This document shows positions 8,209-16,331 of a stretch of DNA of 64,000 nt, piece after piece. The position numbers and the translations under genes are program-made. Below the pieces are notes generated by a model. It ran no database searches. It was given only the letters and a program-made list of their open reading frames with translations, and was not told the DNA's origin. Numbering within the stretch: position 1 is the stretch's first letter; each line of letters begins with the position of its first letter. The stretch comes from G016756615 sp050958605 (GTDB taxonomy: Bacteria; Pseudomonadota; Alphaproteobacteria; Rhizobiales; Rhizobiaceae). The stretch covers positions 812,081 through 876,080 of the forward strand of contig NZ_JBJHDO010000002.1 of assembly GCF_050958605.1 (NCBI RefSeq), read 5' to 3'.

Positions 8209-9189
8209 ATGAAAAGTCTCTTTAAGATAACCGCGGCTTTGCTTGGCTGCGTGTTGATTTCCGGTGGTGTTCTTGCCGCCAGAGGGGTTTCGGGCGCGAG
8301 CGTCGACACCCGCGATCCGTCCGGCGAAAGTACGGGCGCCGATCCGCTCGACACATTTCATGACAAACGCCCGGTCATCACGCCGCAATCACTGACGCCC
8401 GGCGCCTATGATCCGCATGGCGACTTTACGAACGATCCCAATTCCAGGATCGAACACCTGTTCCTCCCATGGGAGGACGTGGATCTGGCCAGCCTCAGTG
8501 CCGCGGACGCCTATGCGCTTGAGCGTGGGCGTTCGCTGATGATTACCATAGAACCATGGTCATGGGCGCGTGACTGGCGGGTCAGCCCGGATGACCTTCT
8601 GAGCGGCATTCTGAGCGGCCGCTACGATGGCAATATGTCGGCCGTCTGTTCCGCCGCTGGGAACCTGAAAAGCCCCGTTACGATCCGTTGGGCTCAGGAA
8701 ATGGATGACAAGGAAGGGCAGTTCACGTGGTCATTCTGGAAGGCCGAAGGTTATGTGAAAGCCTACCAACATGTGGTCGACATCTGCCGCAAGCATCTGC
8801 CGTCGGCGAAATACATGTGGTCTCCGAAAGGGGAGGAGGGCCTGGAAGCTTATTATCCGGGAGACAACTATGTCGACATCATCGGTTTGTCGGTTTTCGG
8901 CTATCAGCCCTACGACAAGCTGGAGGTCGGTCGCGATACGACGTTCGTCGAGCGTACCAAGCCCGGCTATGATCGCGTGACAAGCTTCGGCAAGCCGATC
9001 GCCATTGCGGAGCTCGGCTATGAAGGCAACGACGACTACGTGCGGAATTGGGCTGCGGAAGCCAACAAGCCACATGCCGAATTCCCTGCATTGACCGCGG
9101 TTGTCTACTTCAACGATCGTGAAGTCTATCCGTGGCCAAGGAACGTTGGCCTGCCCGACTGGCGCGTTGCAAACCACCCGCTCGACTGA
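8209..9189 (+). CDS. Exported glycoside hydrolase, GH26-like
   Basis: A 326-residue protein with a signal peptide (about residues 1-23). The fold signature resembles family 26 beta-mannanases: RWAQEMD with candidate acid/base E164, and IAELGYEG with candidate nucleophile E268, plus FWKAEGYVKAYQHVVD and YMWSPKG between. AAGGAAGTAGGGGCG precedes the ATG. In exopolysaccharide clusters such enzymes trim or release the polymer during export. The substrate here is probably the glycan made by the upstream GT2 rather than mannan. Family call is good; substrate is unknown. Confidence 0.82.
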   Translation: MKSLFKITAALLGCVLISGGVLAARGVSGASVDTRDPSGESTGADPLDTFHDKRPVITPQSLTPGAYDPHGDFTNDPNSRIEHLFLPWEDVDLASLSAADAYALERGRSLMITIEPWSWARDWRVSPDDLLSGILSGRYDGNMSAVCSAAGNLKSPVTIRWAQEMDDKEGQFTWSFWKAEGYVKAYQHVVDICRKHLPSAKYMWSPKGEEGLEAYYPGDNYVDIIGLSVFGYQPYDKLEVGRDTTFVERTKPGYDRVTSFGKPIAIAELGYEGNDDYVRNWAAEANKPHAEFPALTAVVYFNDREVYPWPRNVGLPDWRVANHPLD

Positions 9190-9267
9190 TCCATGAACCT
9201 CGACAGAGCGGTTGGGCGTGTCACCACGCTCCCGATCTGTTCACCCCCACTTGTTTCCACGCGATTC

Positions 9268-9281
9268 CGAACGTGCGTTCG
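9268..9281. promoter_or_regulatory. Short palindrome upstream of the second DUF995 gene
   Basis: CGAACG-TG-CGTTCG is a perfect inverted repeat 34 bases before the DUF995 start at 9315, in the 125-base gap after the GH26 gene. It could be a regulator site giving the last gene its own control, or chance. Confidence 0.25.
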
Positions 9282-9314
9282 CACCGGAATTGCCTCGTTC
9301 GACAGGAAGTAAAA

Positions 9315-9833
9315 ATGTATTCAATTCGTTCCGCTCTCGTGACCGCAGCACTTTCCGCGCTCTTGGTGGCCGGCAATGCCAGCGCCGCTCCGAGACTAAA
9401 CGCAGACGCCGCGATGACGAAACTCGCAATGGCAGCGTCTCCGATGAAGGCCGTCGCGCTTGAAAAGCTCTATGCTGACCGCACCTGGAAATGGAAAACC
9501 GGCGGCGGGTTCTTTTCCACCGACCGGAAACGCTTCGTCGGCTGGGCGGGCAGAGGGGTCGGGCGATCCTACGGAGAGGGCCGCTGGTACGCGACGGATG
9601 CCGGAAAGCTATGCCTCCAGGCCATCTGGTCTGGCCTCGATGGTAGTGGCGCTGCGACCAAGTGTTTCCTGCACCGCGAAAAGAATGGCGTCATCTACCA
9701 GAAGCCTTCGCTCGGCGGGAAATGGTACGTTTTCCGGAACAACCCGGGTAAAAGCGACGACGAGGCGCGCAAACTGGTCAAGGGCGATCGGGTGAGCAAC
9801 GACGTCTCACGTATCAAAGCCACTCGCCGATAA
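9315..9833 (+). CDS. DUF995 family exported protein, copy 2
   Basis: A 172-residue protein with a clear signal peptide (cut likely after NASA, about residue 23) and a DUF995 domain: LYADRTWKWKTGG, SYGEGRWYATDAGKLC, KCFLHR, GVIYQK, GGKWYVFRN, DDEARKLV. It is clearly paralogous to the protein at 7644-8195. AGGAAG stands before the ATG; longer frames upstream lack a ribosome site. It ends the polysaccharide operon and is followed at once by a strong terminator. Function unknown. Confidence 0.85.
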   Translation: MYSIRSALVTAALSALLVAGNASAAPRLNADAAMTKLAMAASPMKAVALEKLYADRTWKWKTGGGFFSTDRKRFVGWAGRGVGRSYGEGRWYATDAGKLCLQAIWSGLDGSGAATKCFLHREKNGVIYQKPSLGGKWYVFRNNPGKSDDEARKLVKGDRVSNDVSRIKATRR

Positions 9834-9835
9834 CG

Positions 9836-9876
9836 AACAGAGCTGCCCAGCCGCTCAGGCTGCGGCAGCTCTGTTT
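9836..9876 (+). terminator. Strong hairpin ending the polysaccharide operon
   Basis: AACAGAGCTGCC at 9836-9847 pairs with GGCAGCTCTGTT at 9864-9875; the loop itself contains CAGCC/GGCTG, so the whole folds as one long stem. TTTC follows. It also lies just past the stop of the convergent minus-strand gene and may serve both. Confidence 0.75.
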
Positions 9877-9892
9877 CATCGCCGGGTCATTC

Positions 9893-10222
9893 TCAAATAT
9901 CTGGTCGATTGAGCCTGCTCCGAGTATAGCAGCGTGCTTTTTGACCGAATCCGCTAGGCGTGCAGACGTAGGGATTGCTGGCGCGATATTGCGAAGCCGA
10001 AATCTTCACGATCCTGCCGTCAGGATTCTTGGCATAACGAACGCCGTCATGGGCCCGGTATTTGACAAGATAAACCGATCGCATTTCTTGTTTCGGCTTC
10101 CGAATTTCTCCCGCTTGCGCGTTCGAGGAAAGCATTGCAGACGCCGCAACCAGAGTTGCCGCTGTCGTCATCCATTTCAGGCCATTATGTTGCGCGTTCG
10201 AAAAGAACTTGTTGAGCGTCAT
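9893..10222 (-). CDS. Small secreted protein of unknown function
   Basis: A 109-residue protein. A signal peptide is plain (hydrophobic MTTAATLVAASAML, cut near NAQA). The mature part is about 65 residues, basic, with two cysteines near the C-terminus (VCTP and ARCYT) that could form a disulfide. GGAGG lies 9 bases before the ATG at 10222, which is why this start is preferred to a longer frame at 10321. I do not recognise a family. It is convergent with the polysaccharide operon and has its own upstream gap of 155 bases that holds a loose TTGCCG/CGGCAA repeat (10282-10311). Confidence 0.65.
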   Translation of the reverse strand: MTLNKFFSNAQHNGLKWMTTAATLVAASAMLSSNAQAGEIRKPKQEMRSVYLVKYRAHDGVRYAKNPDGRIVKISASQYRASNPYVCTPSGFGQKARCYTRSRLNRPDI

Positions 10223-10377
10223 CTGTTGGCCTCCAATATTTCTGCCTTGGAGAACCATATAGGGCGCACGATTTAAGCTTCTTGCCGGATTCTCCTGAAA
10301 ATTTTCGGCAAATTGGTGCATCTCGGTGTCCCTCGTGAAACCGCAAGAACGCTCAATCGGACCCGGGGGCGGATATC

Positions 10378-10686
10378 CTAGATTTCCCTGATGTCGAACA
10401 TGTAAAGCTCGACGCCTCCATCGGCAAAATTACCGAGATCGGCCGCAACGGCTTTGCCTTCAGGGGACTCGAGCGCGCTGGTGATCGCCTGCAGGGAATC
10501 GAAGGCCAGCGTCGCCACCAGATGGACATCGGCTGGGCCGGATGGCGTTTGGATGGCGCCCTGACTGATGTCGTATTCCCTCAGTCCAGGTATCTTCTTG
10601 GCTAGCGGCACGTGGGTTGCGTGGTAGTACCGATCGAATGCATCCTTGTCCTTCGGGGTCTTGTAAAGCGCTACTAATCTGGCCAT
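10378..10686 (-). CDS. EthD family protein
   Basis: A 102-residue dimeric alpha-beta barrel protein of the EthD type: opening LVALYKTPKDKDAFDRYYHATHV-like segment, PGLREYDIS, and a C-terminal ELYMFDI strand. EthD proteins are small cytosolic proteins named for an ether-degradation operon; most have no known reaction. AGGAGGAAGG directly precedes the ATG. It is divergent to the SGNH hydrolase gene; nothing shows that the two work together. Confidence 0.85.
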   Translation of the reverse strand: MARLVALYKTPKDKDAFDRYYHATHVPLAKKIPGLREYDISQGAIQTPSGPADVHLVATLAFDSLQAITSALESPEGKAVAADLGNFADGGVELYMFDIREI

Positions 10687-10859
10687 GGCCTTCCTCCTGT
10701 TCTGAATTGAGGAACAATGCTTTTCCTTTGTGACCGGCACAACAGAACTAAAGTCGGGGTACAAGGCAAAGAGAAGAGCGGTTGGAGTCTTGCGCGCTCC
10801 ATGTTTTTCGGGATCAATCCTCGCGGGCGGCGGGCTGATGCTTCGGAGGAGGAAGATCA

Positions 10860-12155
10860 GTGGCGTCCGGAAATCAGCTAGAACATTTCCAGTCGAGGCG
10901 GAACGCTTCTTGGCTGGGCGGTGCTTCCATCGCGTTGACCATCGCGTTTGCAGCCGTTCCCGCTTCGCCTGCGGCGGCCGACAACGAGTGGATCGGCACT
11001 TGGACGGCAAGTCCGCAACCGGTGTGGGGCCCCGACTTTTTCGCCCCTCTCGAGTTTCCCCGCAATCTCTGGAACCAGACGATCAGGCAGGTGGCGCGCG
11101 TGTCCATCGGCGGCGACAAGGTTCGCATCGTCCTGTCGAACGAATATGGCGACATGCCGCTGACCATCGGGCCGGTGCGTGTCGGGCTTTCCGATGGCGA
11201 GGCGACTGTCAAGGCAGGGTCCAATAAGGCGGTGACCTTCGGCGGCGAGGAGACCGTGACCATCCCGCCGGGCGCGCCGGTCGTGAGTGACCCGATCGAT
11301 CTCAAGGTAGAGCCTTTGGAGAGCCTTGCGATCAGCCTCTTCCTGCCGAAGGTGGCACCGACCACCACGATGCACTGGGACGGCCGACAGACCGCTTATA
11401 TCGTTGCAGGCGACAAGACGGCCGATGCCGACTTCAAGCCGGATGCCACCACCCTTTCCCGGCTGTTCCTGAACGGCATTCTCGTCGATGCGGCGGACGA
11501 TGCGCGTGCCATAGTCACCTTCGGGGACTCGATCACCGATGGCGATGGTTCGACCGCCGATGCCAATCATCGCTGGCCCGATCTCTTGGCCGAGCGTCTG
11601 AAGGAAGCAGGTGGCCCGCCCGTCGCGGTGCTCAACGAAGGCATATCGGGCGCGCGCGTGCTCAGCGACCGGATGGGCGTGAACGCTCTTGCGAGGTTCG
11701 ACGAGGATGTCCTAAGCCATCCGCAAGTCGACACCGTTATCCTGATGATGGGGATCAACGACATAGGCTGGCCGGACTCGCCGCTCGACAGCGGCCCTGC
11801 ACCGTCGGCCGAAGATGTCATCAATGGCTACAAGCAACTCATTGCTCGTGCGCATGATCACGACATCCGCATCATCGGAGCCACGCTCACGCCCTTCGCT
11901 GTCGCTTTTAAAGGAACCCCGCTCGAAGGTTATTACAGTGAGGAGAAGGAGGCCAAGCGGGTGGCAATCAACGAATGGATCCGCAACAGCAAGGCGTTCG
12001 ACGGCGTTATCGATTTCGACGCCGTGGTGCGCGATCCGGCAAATCCGAAACAGATCCAGAAGGCCTATGACAAGGGTGACAATCTTCACCCCAACGACGC
12101 CGGCTACAAGGCGATGGCGGAGGCGATCGATCTGAAGCTGCTGGCGGAAGATTGA
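10860..12155 (+). CDS. Secreted SGNH/GDSL-type esterase
   Basis: A 431-residue hydrolase. The start is GTG at 10860 with GGAGGAGGAA nine bases upstream. A signal region spans about residues 18-40 (cut near AAAD). An N-terminal beta-sandwich-like region (45-200) precedes the SGNH core: GDSITDG with nucleophile S224, GINDIG block III, and D407-x-x-H410 in DNLHPND. This two-part layout is typical of secreted carbohydrate or acyl esterases. Substrate unknown. The preceding 173 bases separate it from the divergent EthD gene and must hold both promoters. Confidence 0.87.
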   Translation: MASGNQLEHFQSRRNASWLGGASIALTIAFAAVPASPAAADNEWIGTWTASPQPVWGPDFFAPLEFPRNLWNQTIRQVARVSIGGDKVRIVLSNEYGDMPLTIGPVRVGLSDGEATVKAGSNKAVTFGGEETVTIPPGAPVVSDPIDLKVEPLESLAISLFLPKVAPTTTMHWDGRQTAYIVAGDKTADADFKPDATTLSRLFLNGILVDAADDARAIVTFGDSITDGDGSTADANHRWPDLLAERLKEAGGPPVAVLNEGISGARVLSDRMGVNALARFDEDVLSHPQVDTVILMMGINDIGWPDSPLDSGPAPSAEDVINGYKQLIARAHDHDIRIIGATLTPFAVAFKGTPLEGYYSEEKEAKRVAINEWIRNSKAFDGVIDFDAVVRDPANPKQIQKAYDKGDNLHPNDAGYKAMAEAIDLKLLAED

Positions 12156-12191
12156 AAGACGAGGGTGTCGGTGATCGACCGTTCGCGCAAC

Positions 12192-12347
12192 ACCCCCTTT
12201 CTGCCCTGCCGGGCATCTCCCCACAAGTTTGGAGATTGGCTGTCACGCATGGTTTCGCCAATCGTCGACGTGGCAGAAGACGCGCCGATGTCAAAGCTGC
12301 CAATCTCCCCCGTGTGGGGGAGATGTCCGGCAGGACAGAGGGGGGTG
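12192..12347. repeat. Palindromic intergenic element, copy B
   Basis: Left arm from ACCCCCTTTCTGCCCTGCC and right arm ending GGACAGAGGGGGG are inverted repeats around a ~70-base spacer that contains TTTCGCCAATCGTCGACGTG. The left-arm small hairpin reads TGCCC/GGGCA, the right-arm one TGTCC/GGACA. The left inner stem is decayed (ACAAGTTT replaces ACAAGGGGG). It lies between convergent genes, in the orientation opposite to copy C. Confidence 0.85.
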
Positions 12348-12407
12348 GCTAGGCGCGGCGCGAGCGGTCAGCGACCTGCTCGCCACTAAATCAAGCCGGC
12401 GAAGGCT

Positions 12408-13376
12408 CTACGCACCCGCGCCTGCTTTCCTCACGACGCAGCGGAAGCCGACATGGCTGGTGGAAGTGTCGATCGGTTCCGCGTGGCGGGCTGCAGGCCG
12501 ATAGCGGCGGCAGTAGTTGGGGGCGCACAGATGTGAGCCGCCTTTCAGGACCTTGCGCGGTATCCTTACGTGCGGCTGTTGGGGGTCGTAGCTGTTCTCG
12601 ATCGGGCCGCCGCGAGGATTGACCGGCACGCAGCAGGCCTTCGGCGCGTCTTCGGGATGGCGGCTCGACCAGAAATCGCTCGTCCATTCCCAGACATTGC
12701 CGATCATGTCGTAAAGCCCGTAGGCGTTCGGGGGAAAGGTCGTGACGGGAGAGGTCCGTTCGAAGCCGTCGCTCCTGAGGTTTTCATGCGGGAACATTCC
12801 CTGCCAGGTGTTCGCCATGTGGCGGCCGCCCGGTGTGAACTCGTCGCCCCAGGCGAATTCGGCACCCTCCAGCCCGGCGCGTGCGGCGAATTCCCATTCG
12901 GCCTCGGTCGGCAGATCCTTACCCGCCCATTGCGCATAGGCAAGGGCGTCCGAATAGGCGACGTGGACAACGGGGTGGTCGTCGAGACCTTTGATGCTGC
13001 TGCCCGGCCCGTAGGGCCTGCGCCAGTTGGCGCGGAACTTGAAATCCCACCACTGGCCCCAGTTGCGAAGATCGACCGGTCCCCGCGGCGGCGTGAAGAC
13101 CAGCGATCCGGCCTTGAGCATGTGGGGCAGGGCGCCCGGATAGTCGGCGGGGTTGGGCGGTATCTCGGCGAAGGTCACATGCCCGGTCGCCTCGACGAAG
13201 CGCCGAAATTGCCGGTTGGTGACAGGGGTCTTGTCCATGAAGAAACCATCCACCTCGGCGCGGTGCACGGGCTTTTCCTCGGGATAGTGCTTGTCAGATC
13301 CCATCCGGAACGTGCCGCCCTCGATCCACACCATGTCGGCATGGAGGTCTGCGGGAGGCTGGACGTTTTTGTTCAT
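12408..13376 (-). CDS. Formylglycine-generating enzyme family protein (sulfatase maturation)
   Basis: A 322-residue FGE-sulfatase domain protein without signal peptide, so cytosolic. It converts the active-site cysteine of sulfatases to formylglycine. Visible family words: MVWIEGGTFRMGSD, DKTPVTNRQF, LPTEAEWEFAARAG, GNVWEWTSDF and KGGSHLC. The redox pair C284 and C289 (CAPNYC) matches the two catalytic cysteines of true FGEs, which many look-alike proteins lack. It starts 10 bases after the HAD gene stop and is divergent to an arylsulfatase whose motif CTAGR is a suitable target. The link is inference but strong. Confidence 0.92.
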   Translation of the reverse strand: MNKNVQPPADLHADMVWIEGGTFRMGSDKHYPEEKPVHRAEVDGFFMDKTPVTNRQFRRFVEATGHVTFAEIPPNPADYPGALPHMLKAGSLVFTPPRGPVDLRNWGQWWDFKFRANWRRPYGPGSSIKGLDDHPVVHVAYSDALAYAQWAGKDLPTEAEWEFAARAGLEGAEFAWGDEFTPGGRHMANTWQGMFPHENLRSDGFERTSPVTTFPPNAYGLYDMIGNVWEWTSDFWSSRHPEDAPKACCVPVNPRGGPIENSYDPQQPHVRIPRKVLKGGSHLCAPNYCRRYRPAARHAEPIDTSTSHVGFRCVVRKAGAGA

Positions 13377-13385
13377 GGTGCGTCT

Positions 13386-14396
13386 CTATTTCGCCGCCGG
13401 GAAAACGTTGAGCCAGTCGGACTTCATGTCGACGATCGTCCAGCCCTTGGCCATGCCCTCGTCGAGCGCCTTGTCGAGCTTACCGATATGCGATTGCCGA
13501 TCATAGGCCCATTCTCGATCGGCGTCCGTGTGATGGACGATGCCCATGAAGCGGGCGCCGTCGCCGGCCGCCGTCCATTCCAGCATCTGTTGGTCGCCGT
13601 CCGAATTGCCGAAGGCGAAGATCGGGCGGCGCCCGATGAAGCGATTGATGCCGACCGGCTTGCCGGGACCGTCGTCGACAAATTCGACCTTGGGCTCCTT
13701 GACCAGCGCGGGCTTGCCGTCGGGGCCGAGTTCGAACTTCACGATGCCGGATGAGCCGACTACCTGCTCGGGCGGTATTCCGTAGACACGCTCCGCGAAA
13801 ACCCGCATGAATTCGACGCCGCCACCAGACACGATGAAGGTCTTGAAGCCGTTGTCGCGCAGATAGCCGAGCAACTCCAGCATCGGCTGGTATACCAGCT
13901 CGGTATAGGGACGATCGAAACGTGGGTGCCGGGCGGTCTCGACCCAGCCTGCCACCAGTTTCGAAAACTCCGTGGTGGTGATCCCGCTATGGGTCGCCGC
14001 CACGATTTCGACCAATCCCTTCTCGCCCGCGGCAGCGAGCCCTTTCGGATCACCGGCGATGGCCGATTTGAATGGCTCCGTGGTCTTCCATTCCGGATGG
14101 TCGGGCGCCATCGCCTTGATGCGATCCAGCGCGAAAGCCAACTGAAAATAGACCGGCTGCTCCGCCCATAGCGTCCCGTCATTGTCGAAGACGGCGATGC
14201 GCTCTTCGGGCTTGACGAAATCGGCGCCGCCCTCCGTGGTAACGCGCTCCACAAAGTCGGTAATTGCGGATTTCACCTGGCCGTCCTTCCAGGAGGGCAG
14301 CGGATCGGATTGCGCCTGTGCCGCGCAGATCAGGATCAGAAGCAGCAGAGGGACGACCGACCAGCCCTTCAGAAATCTCACGATCCGTTCGGCCAT
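13386..14396 (-). CDS. Exported HAD-family phosphatase-like protein
   Basis: A 336-residue protein with an N-terminal hydrophobic segment (11-27) then AQA-QSD, a likely signal peptide. HAD motif I is FDNDGTLW (D71, D73), motif II SGGG, motif IV GNSDGD. It resembles phosphoserine-phosphatase-like HADs but is extracytoplasmic. GGGAGAGAG precedes the ATG at 14396; a longer frame to 14630 crosses the promoter region and is rejected. It leads a two-gene operon with FGE. Substrate unknown; a role beside a secreted sulfatase in recovering sulfate or phosphate from organic esters is plausible. Confidence 0.85.
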   Translation of the reverse strand: MAERIVRFLKGWSVVPLLLLILICAAQAQSDPLPSWKDGQVKSAITDFVERVTTEGGADFVKPEERIAVFDNDGTLWAEQPVYFQLAFALDRIKAMAPDHPEWKTTEPFKSAIAGDPKGLAAAGEKGLVEIVAATHSGITTTEFSKLVAGWVETARHPRFDRPYTELVYQPMLELLGYLRDNGFKTFIVSGGGVEFMRVFAERVYGIPPEQVVGSSGIVKFELGPDGKPALVKEPKVEFVDDGPGKPVGINRFIGRRPIFAFGNSDGDQQMLEWTAAGDGARFMGIVHHTDADREWAYDRQSHIGKLDKALDEGMAKGWTIVDMKSDWLNVFPAAK

Positions 14397-14482
14397 CGAA
14401 CTCTCTCCCTTGTGCTGGTTATCGCGGCATCCGCAGTCATCAAAAGGAATTGTACGTCGCTGATTGTATCGAGGGCCAGAGC

Positions 14483-14494
14483 TTAACAGTAACA
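14483..14494. promoter_or_regulatory. Partial repeat of the 13-bp palindrome in the sulfatase control region
   Basis: TTAACAGTAACA repeats most of the palindrome found at 14555-14567, 72 bases away. Its right half AGTAACA is identical; the left half is imperfect. It may be a second, weaker binding site. Confidence 0.35.
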
Positions 14495-14554
14495 GAGGAG
14501 GGCAACTCCTGACCCGACACGCATCTTGGCCGTACAATGCCACGCATACCCCAT

Positions 14555-14567
14555 TGTTACAGTAACA
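14555..14567. promoter_or_regulatory. Perfect palindrome TGTTACAGTAACA, candidate operator
   Basis: The 13-base sequence is fully symmetric about its central base and lies in the 268-base divergent region between the HAD/FGE operon and the sulfatase gene, 98 bases before the sulfatase ATG. It has the size of a TetR- or GntR-type site. No regulator gene sits beside it, so the binding protein is unknown. Confidence 0.5.
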
Positions 14568-14664
14568 AACTTTCGCGTGCAGCTTGGCGACACTAGGCTG
14601 CCCACGTCTCGGAACATGCCCTCCGGGCACGGTCCTCGGAACGCTTGTTTTCAGGAGGTTCGAA

Positions 14665-16260
14665 ATGCGGAAGAGAACGAAACTAGGGGCGATGCTGCTT
14701 GCGGCGGCAAGCGCCCTGGTCGTGGGGGCGACGTCATACGCCCAGGACCAAGCTGCTCAAAAACCCAATATCCTGGTCATCTTCGGCGACGATGTCGGCC
14801 AGTCCAACATCAGCGCCTACACGCACGGCTTGATGGGTTACAAGACACCCAACATCGACCGTATAGCCAATGAAGGCATGATGTTCACGGACTACTATGC
14901 CGAGAACAGTTGTACTGCCGGACGCTCGTCTTTCATCACAGGGCAGACGCCTTGGCGGACGGGGCTCTCGAAGGTCGGTGTTCCCGGAGCACCGGTCGGC
15001 CTGCAGGATCGGGATATCACCATAGCCCAGGCGCTCAAGCCGCTTGGCTACGGCACGGCTCAATTCGGCAAGAACCACCTGGGTGATCGTGACGAGTATC
15101 TACCTACCGCGCACGGTTTCGACGAGTTCTTCGGCAATCTCTATCACCTCAATGCCGAGGAGGAGCCGGAGCGGCCCTATTGGCCGGCGAACGACCAGGC
15201 CTTCCTCAAACTCTACAACCCGCGGGGTGTCTTGAAGGCCACTGCCGACGGCAAGGTCGAGGACACCGGCCCCCTCACCGTCAAGCGCATGGAGACGATC
15301 GACGACGAGACCACGGGCGCGGCGATCGACTACATCAAGAAGCAGGCCGAGGCTGGAGAACCCTTCTTCACCTGGATGAACTTTACGCGAATGCACATCT
15401 TCACCCATGTTCGCCCGGAATATGAGGGCAAAGCAGGGCTGGGCAAGGGCTATTTCTATGCCGACGGCATGTGGGAAATGGACCAGAACGTCGGAAAATT
15501 GCTGCAGACGCTCGAGGACCTGAAGATCGCCGACAATACGATCGTCGTCTTCACGACCGACAACGGGCCGAACGCCTTCACCTGGCCGGACGCGGCGACC
15601 ACGCCGTTCCGCAGTGAAAAGGACTCCAACTGGGAAGGTGCGTTCCGCGTGCCGGCCATGATCCGTTGGCCAGGCAAGATCGAACCTGGTTCTGTATCCA
15701 ACGAGATGTTTTCCGGGCTCGACTGGTTCCCGACGCTTCTTGCGGCCGCGGGCGATACGGACATCAAGGATCGACTGTTGAAGGGTACGAAAGTCGGGGA
15801 CAAGGACTTCAAGGTCCATCTGGACGGCTACAACCAGTTGCCCTACCTGACCGGCGATCAGCCCAAGGGCGAACGCACGGAGTTCTATTATTTCAACGAC
15901 GACTCCGAACTGGTTGCCATGCGCTTCGACAATTGGAAGTTCGTCTTCTGCGAGCAGAAGCAGCCGGGCCAGTTCGATATCTGGGCTAATCCGTTTACCT
16001 GCTTGCGGGTGCCCAAGATGTACAATCTCAGGATGGACCCTTACGAGCACGCCGACATCTCCGGCAGCGGCTACGATCAGTGGCGGGTGGAGAATGCCTA
16101 TCTCTTCGCGGACGCAGTTGCGAGGTCTGCGGCGTTCCTCGAGACGTTCGTCGAGTATCCGCCGAGCCAGCCGCCGGCGAGCTTCTCGGTGGACCAGATC
16201 GTGACTGATGTCAGGGCAAAGATCGCCGAGAAGATGAAGGAAGCGGCTCCGGCACAGTAA
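14665..16260 (+). CDS. Exported arylsulfatase (type I, formylglycine-dependent)
   Basis: A 531-residue sulfatase with a signal peptide (about 1-26, cut near SYA-QDQ). It hydrolyses sulfate esters outside the cytosol. Metal ligands GDD at 41-43 and the active-site motif C83-T-A-G-R87 are visible; the cysteine would be changed to formylglycine by the enzyme encoded divergently. A second metal/core word TTDNGPN is also present. AGGAGG lies 8 bases before the ATG; an earlier in-frame start is in the control region and unlikely. The natural substrate is unknown. It is followed by a hairpin and the membrane protein with a spermidine-synthase-like domain. Confidence 0.93.
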   Translation: MRKRTKLGAMLLAAASALVVGATSYAQDQAAQKPNILVIFGDDVGQSNISAYTHGLMGYKTPNIDRIANEGMMFTDYYAENSCTAGRSSFITGQTPWRTGLSKVGVPGAPVGLQDRDITIAQALKPLGYGTAQFGKNHLGDRDEYLPTAHGFDEFFGNLYHLNAEEEPERPYWPANDQAFLKLYNPRGVLKATADGKVEDTGPLTVKRMETIDDETTGAAIDYIKKQAEAGEPFFTWMNFTRMHIFTHVRPEYEGKAGLGKGYFYADGMWEMDQNVGKLLQTLEDLKIADNTIVVFTTDNGPNAFTWPDAATTPFRSEKDSNWEGAFRVPAMIRWPGKIEPGSVSNEMFSGLDWFPTLLAAAGDTDIKDRLLKGTKVGDKDFKVHLDGYNQLPYLTGDQPKGERTEFYYFNDDSELVAMRFDNWKFVFCEQKQPGQFDIWANPFTCLRVPKMYNLRMDPYEHADISGSGYDQWRVENAYLFADAVARSAAFLETFVEYPPSQPPASFSVDQIVTDVRAKIAEKMKEAAPAQ

Positions 16261-16275
16261 TCCTAACATGATATA

Positions 16276-16306
16276 TCCGCCGGTGCGCCTTTGGCGTGCC
16301 GGCGGA
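16276..16306 (+). terminator. Hairpin between the sulfatase and the next gene
   Basis: TCCGCCGG and CCGGCGGA form the outer stem, CGCC/GGCG the inner stem, loop TTT; two G-T wobbles join them for about 14 pairs. No T-run follows, so it may stabilise the sulfatase mRNA or attenuate read-through. It covers a GTG at 16296 that could otherwise start the next gene. Confidence 0.5.
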
Positions 16307-16331
16307 CGTCGAAGAGCGATTGCGTCCCCGA

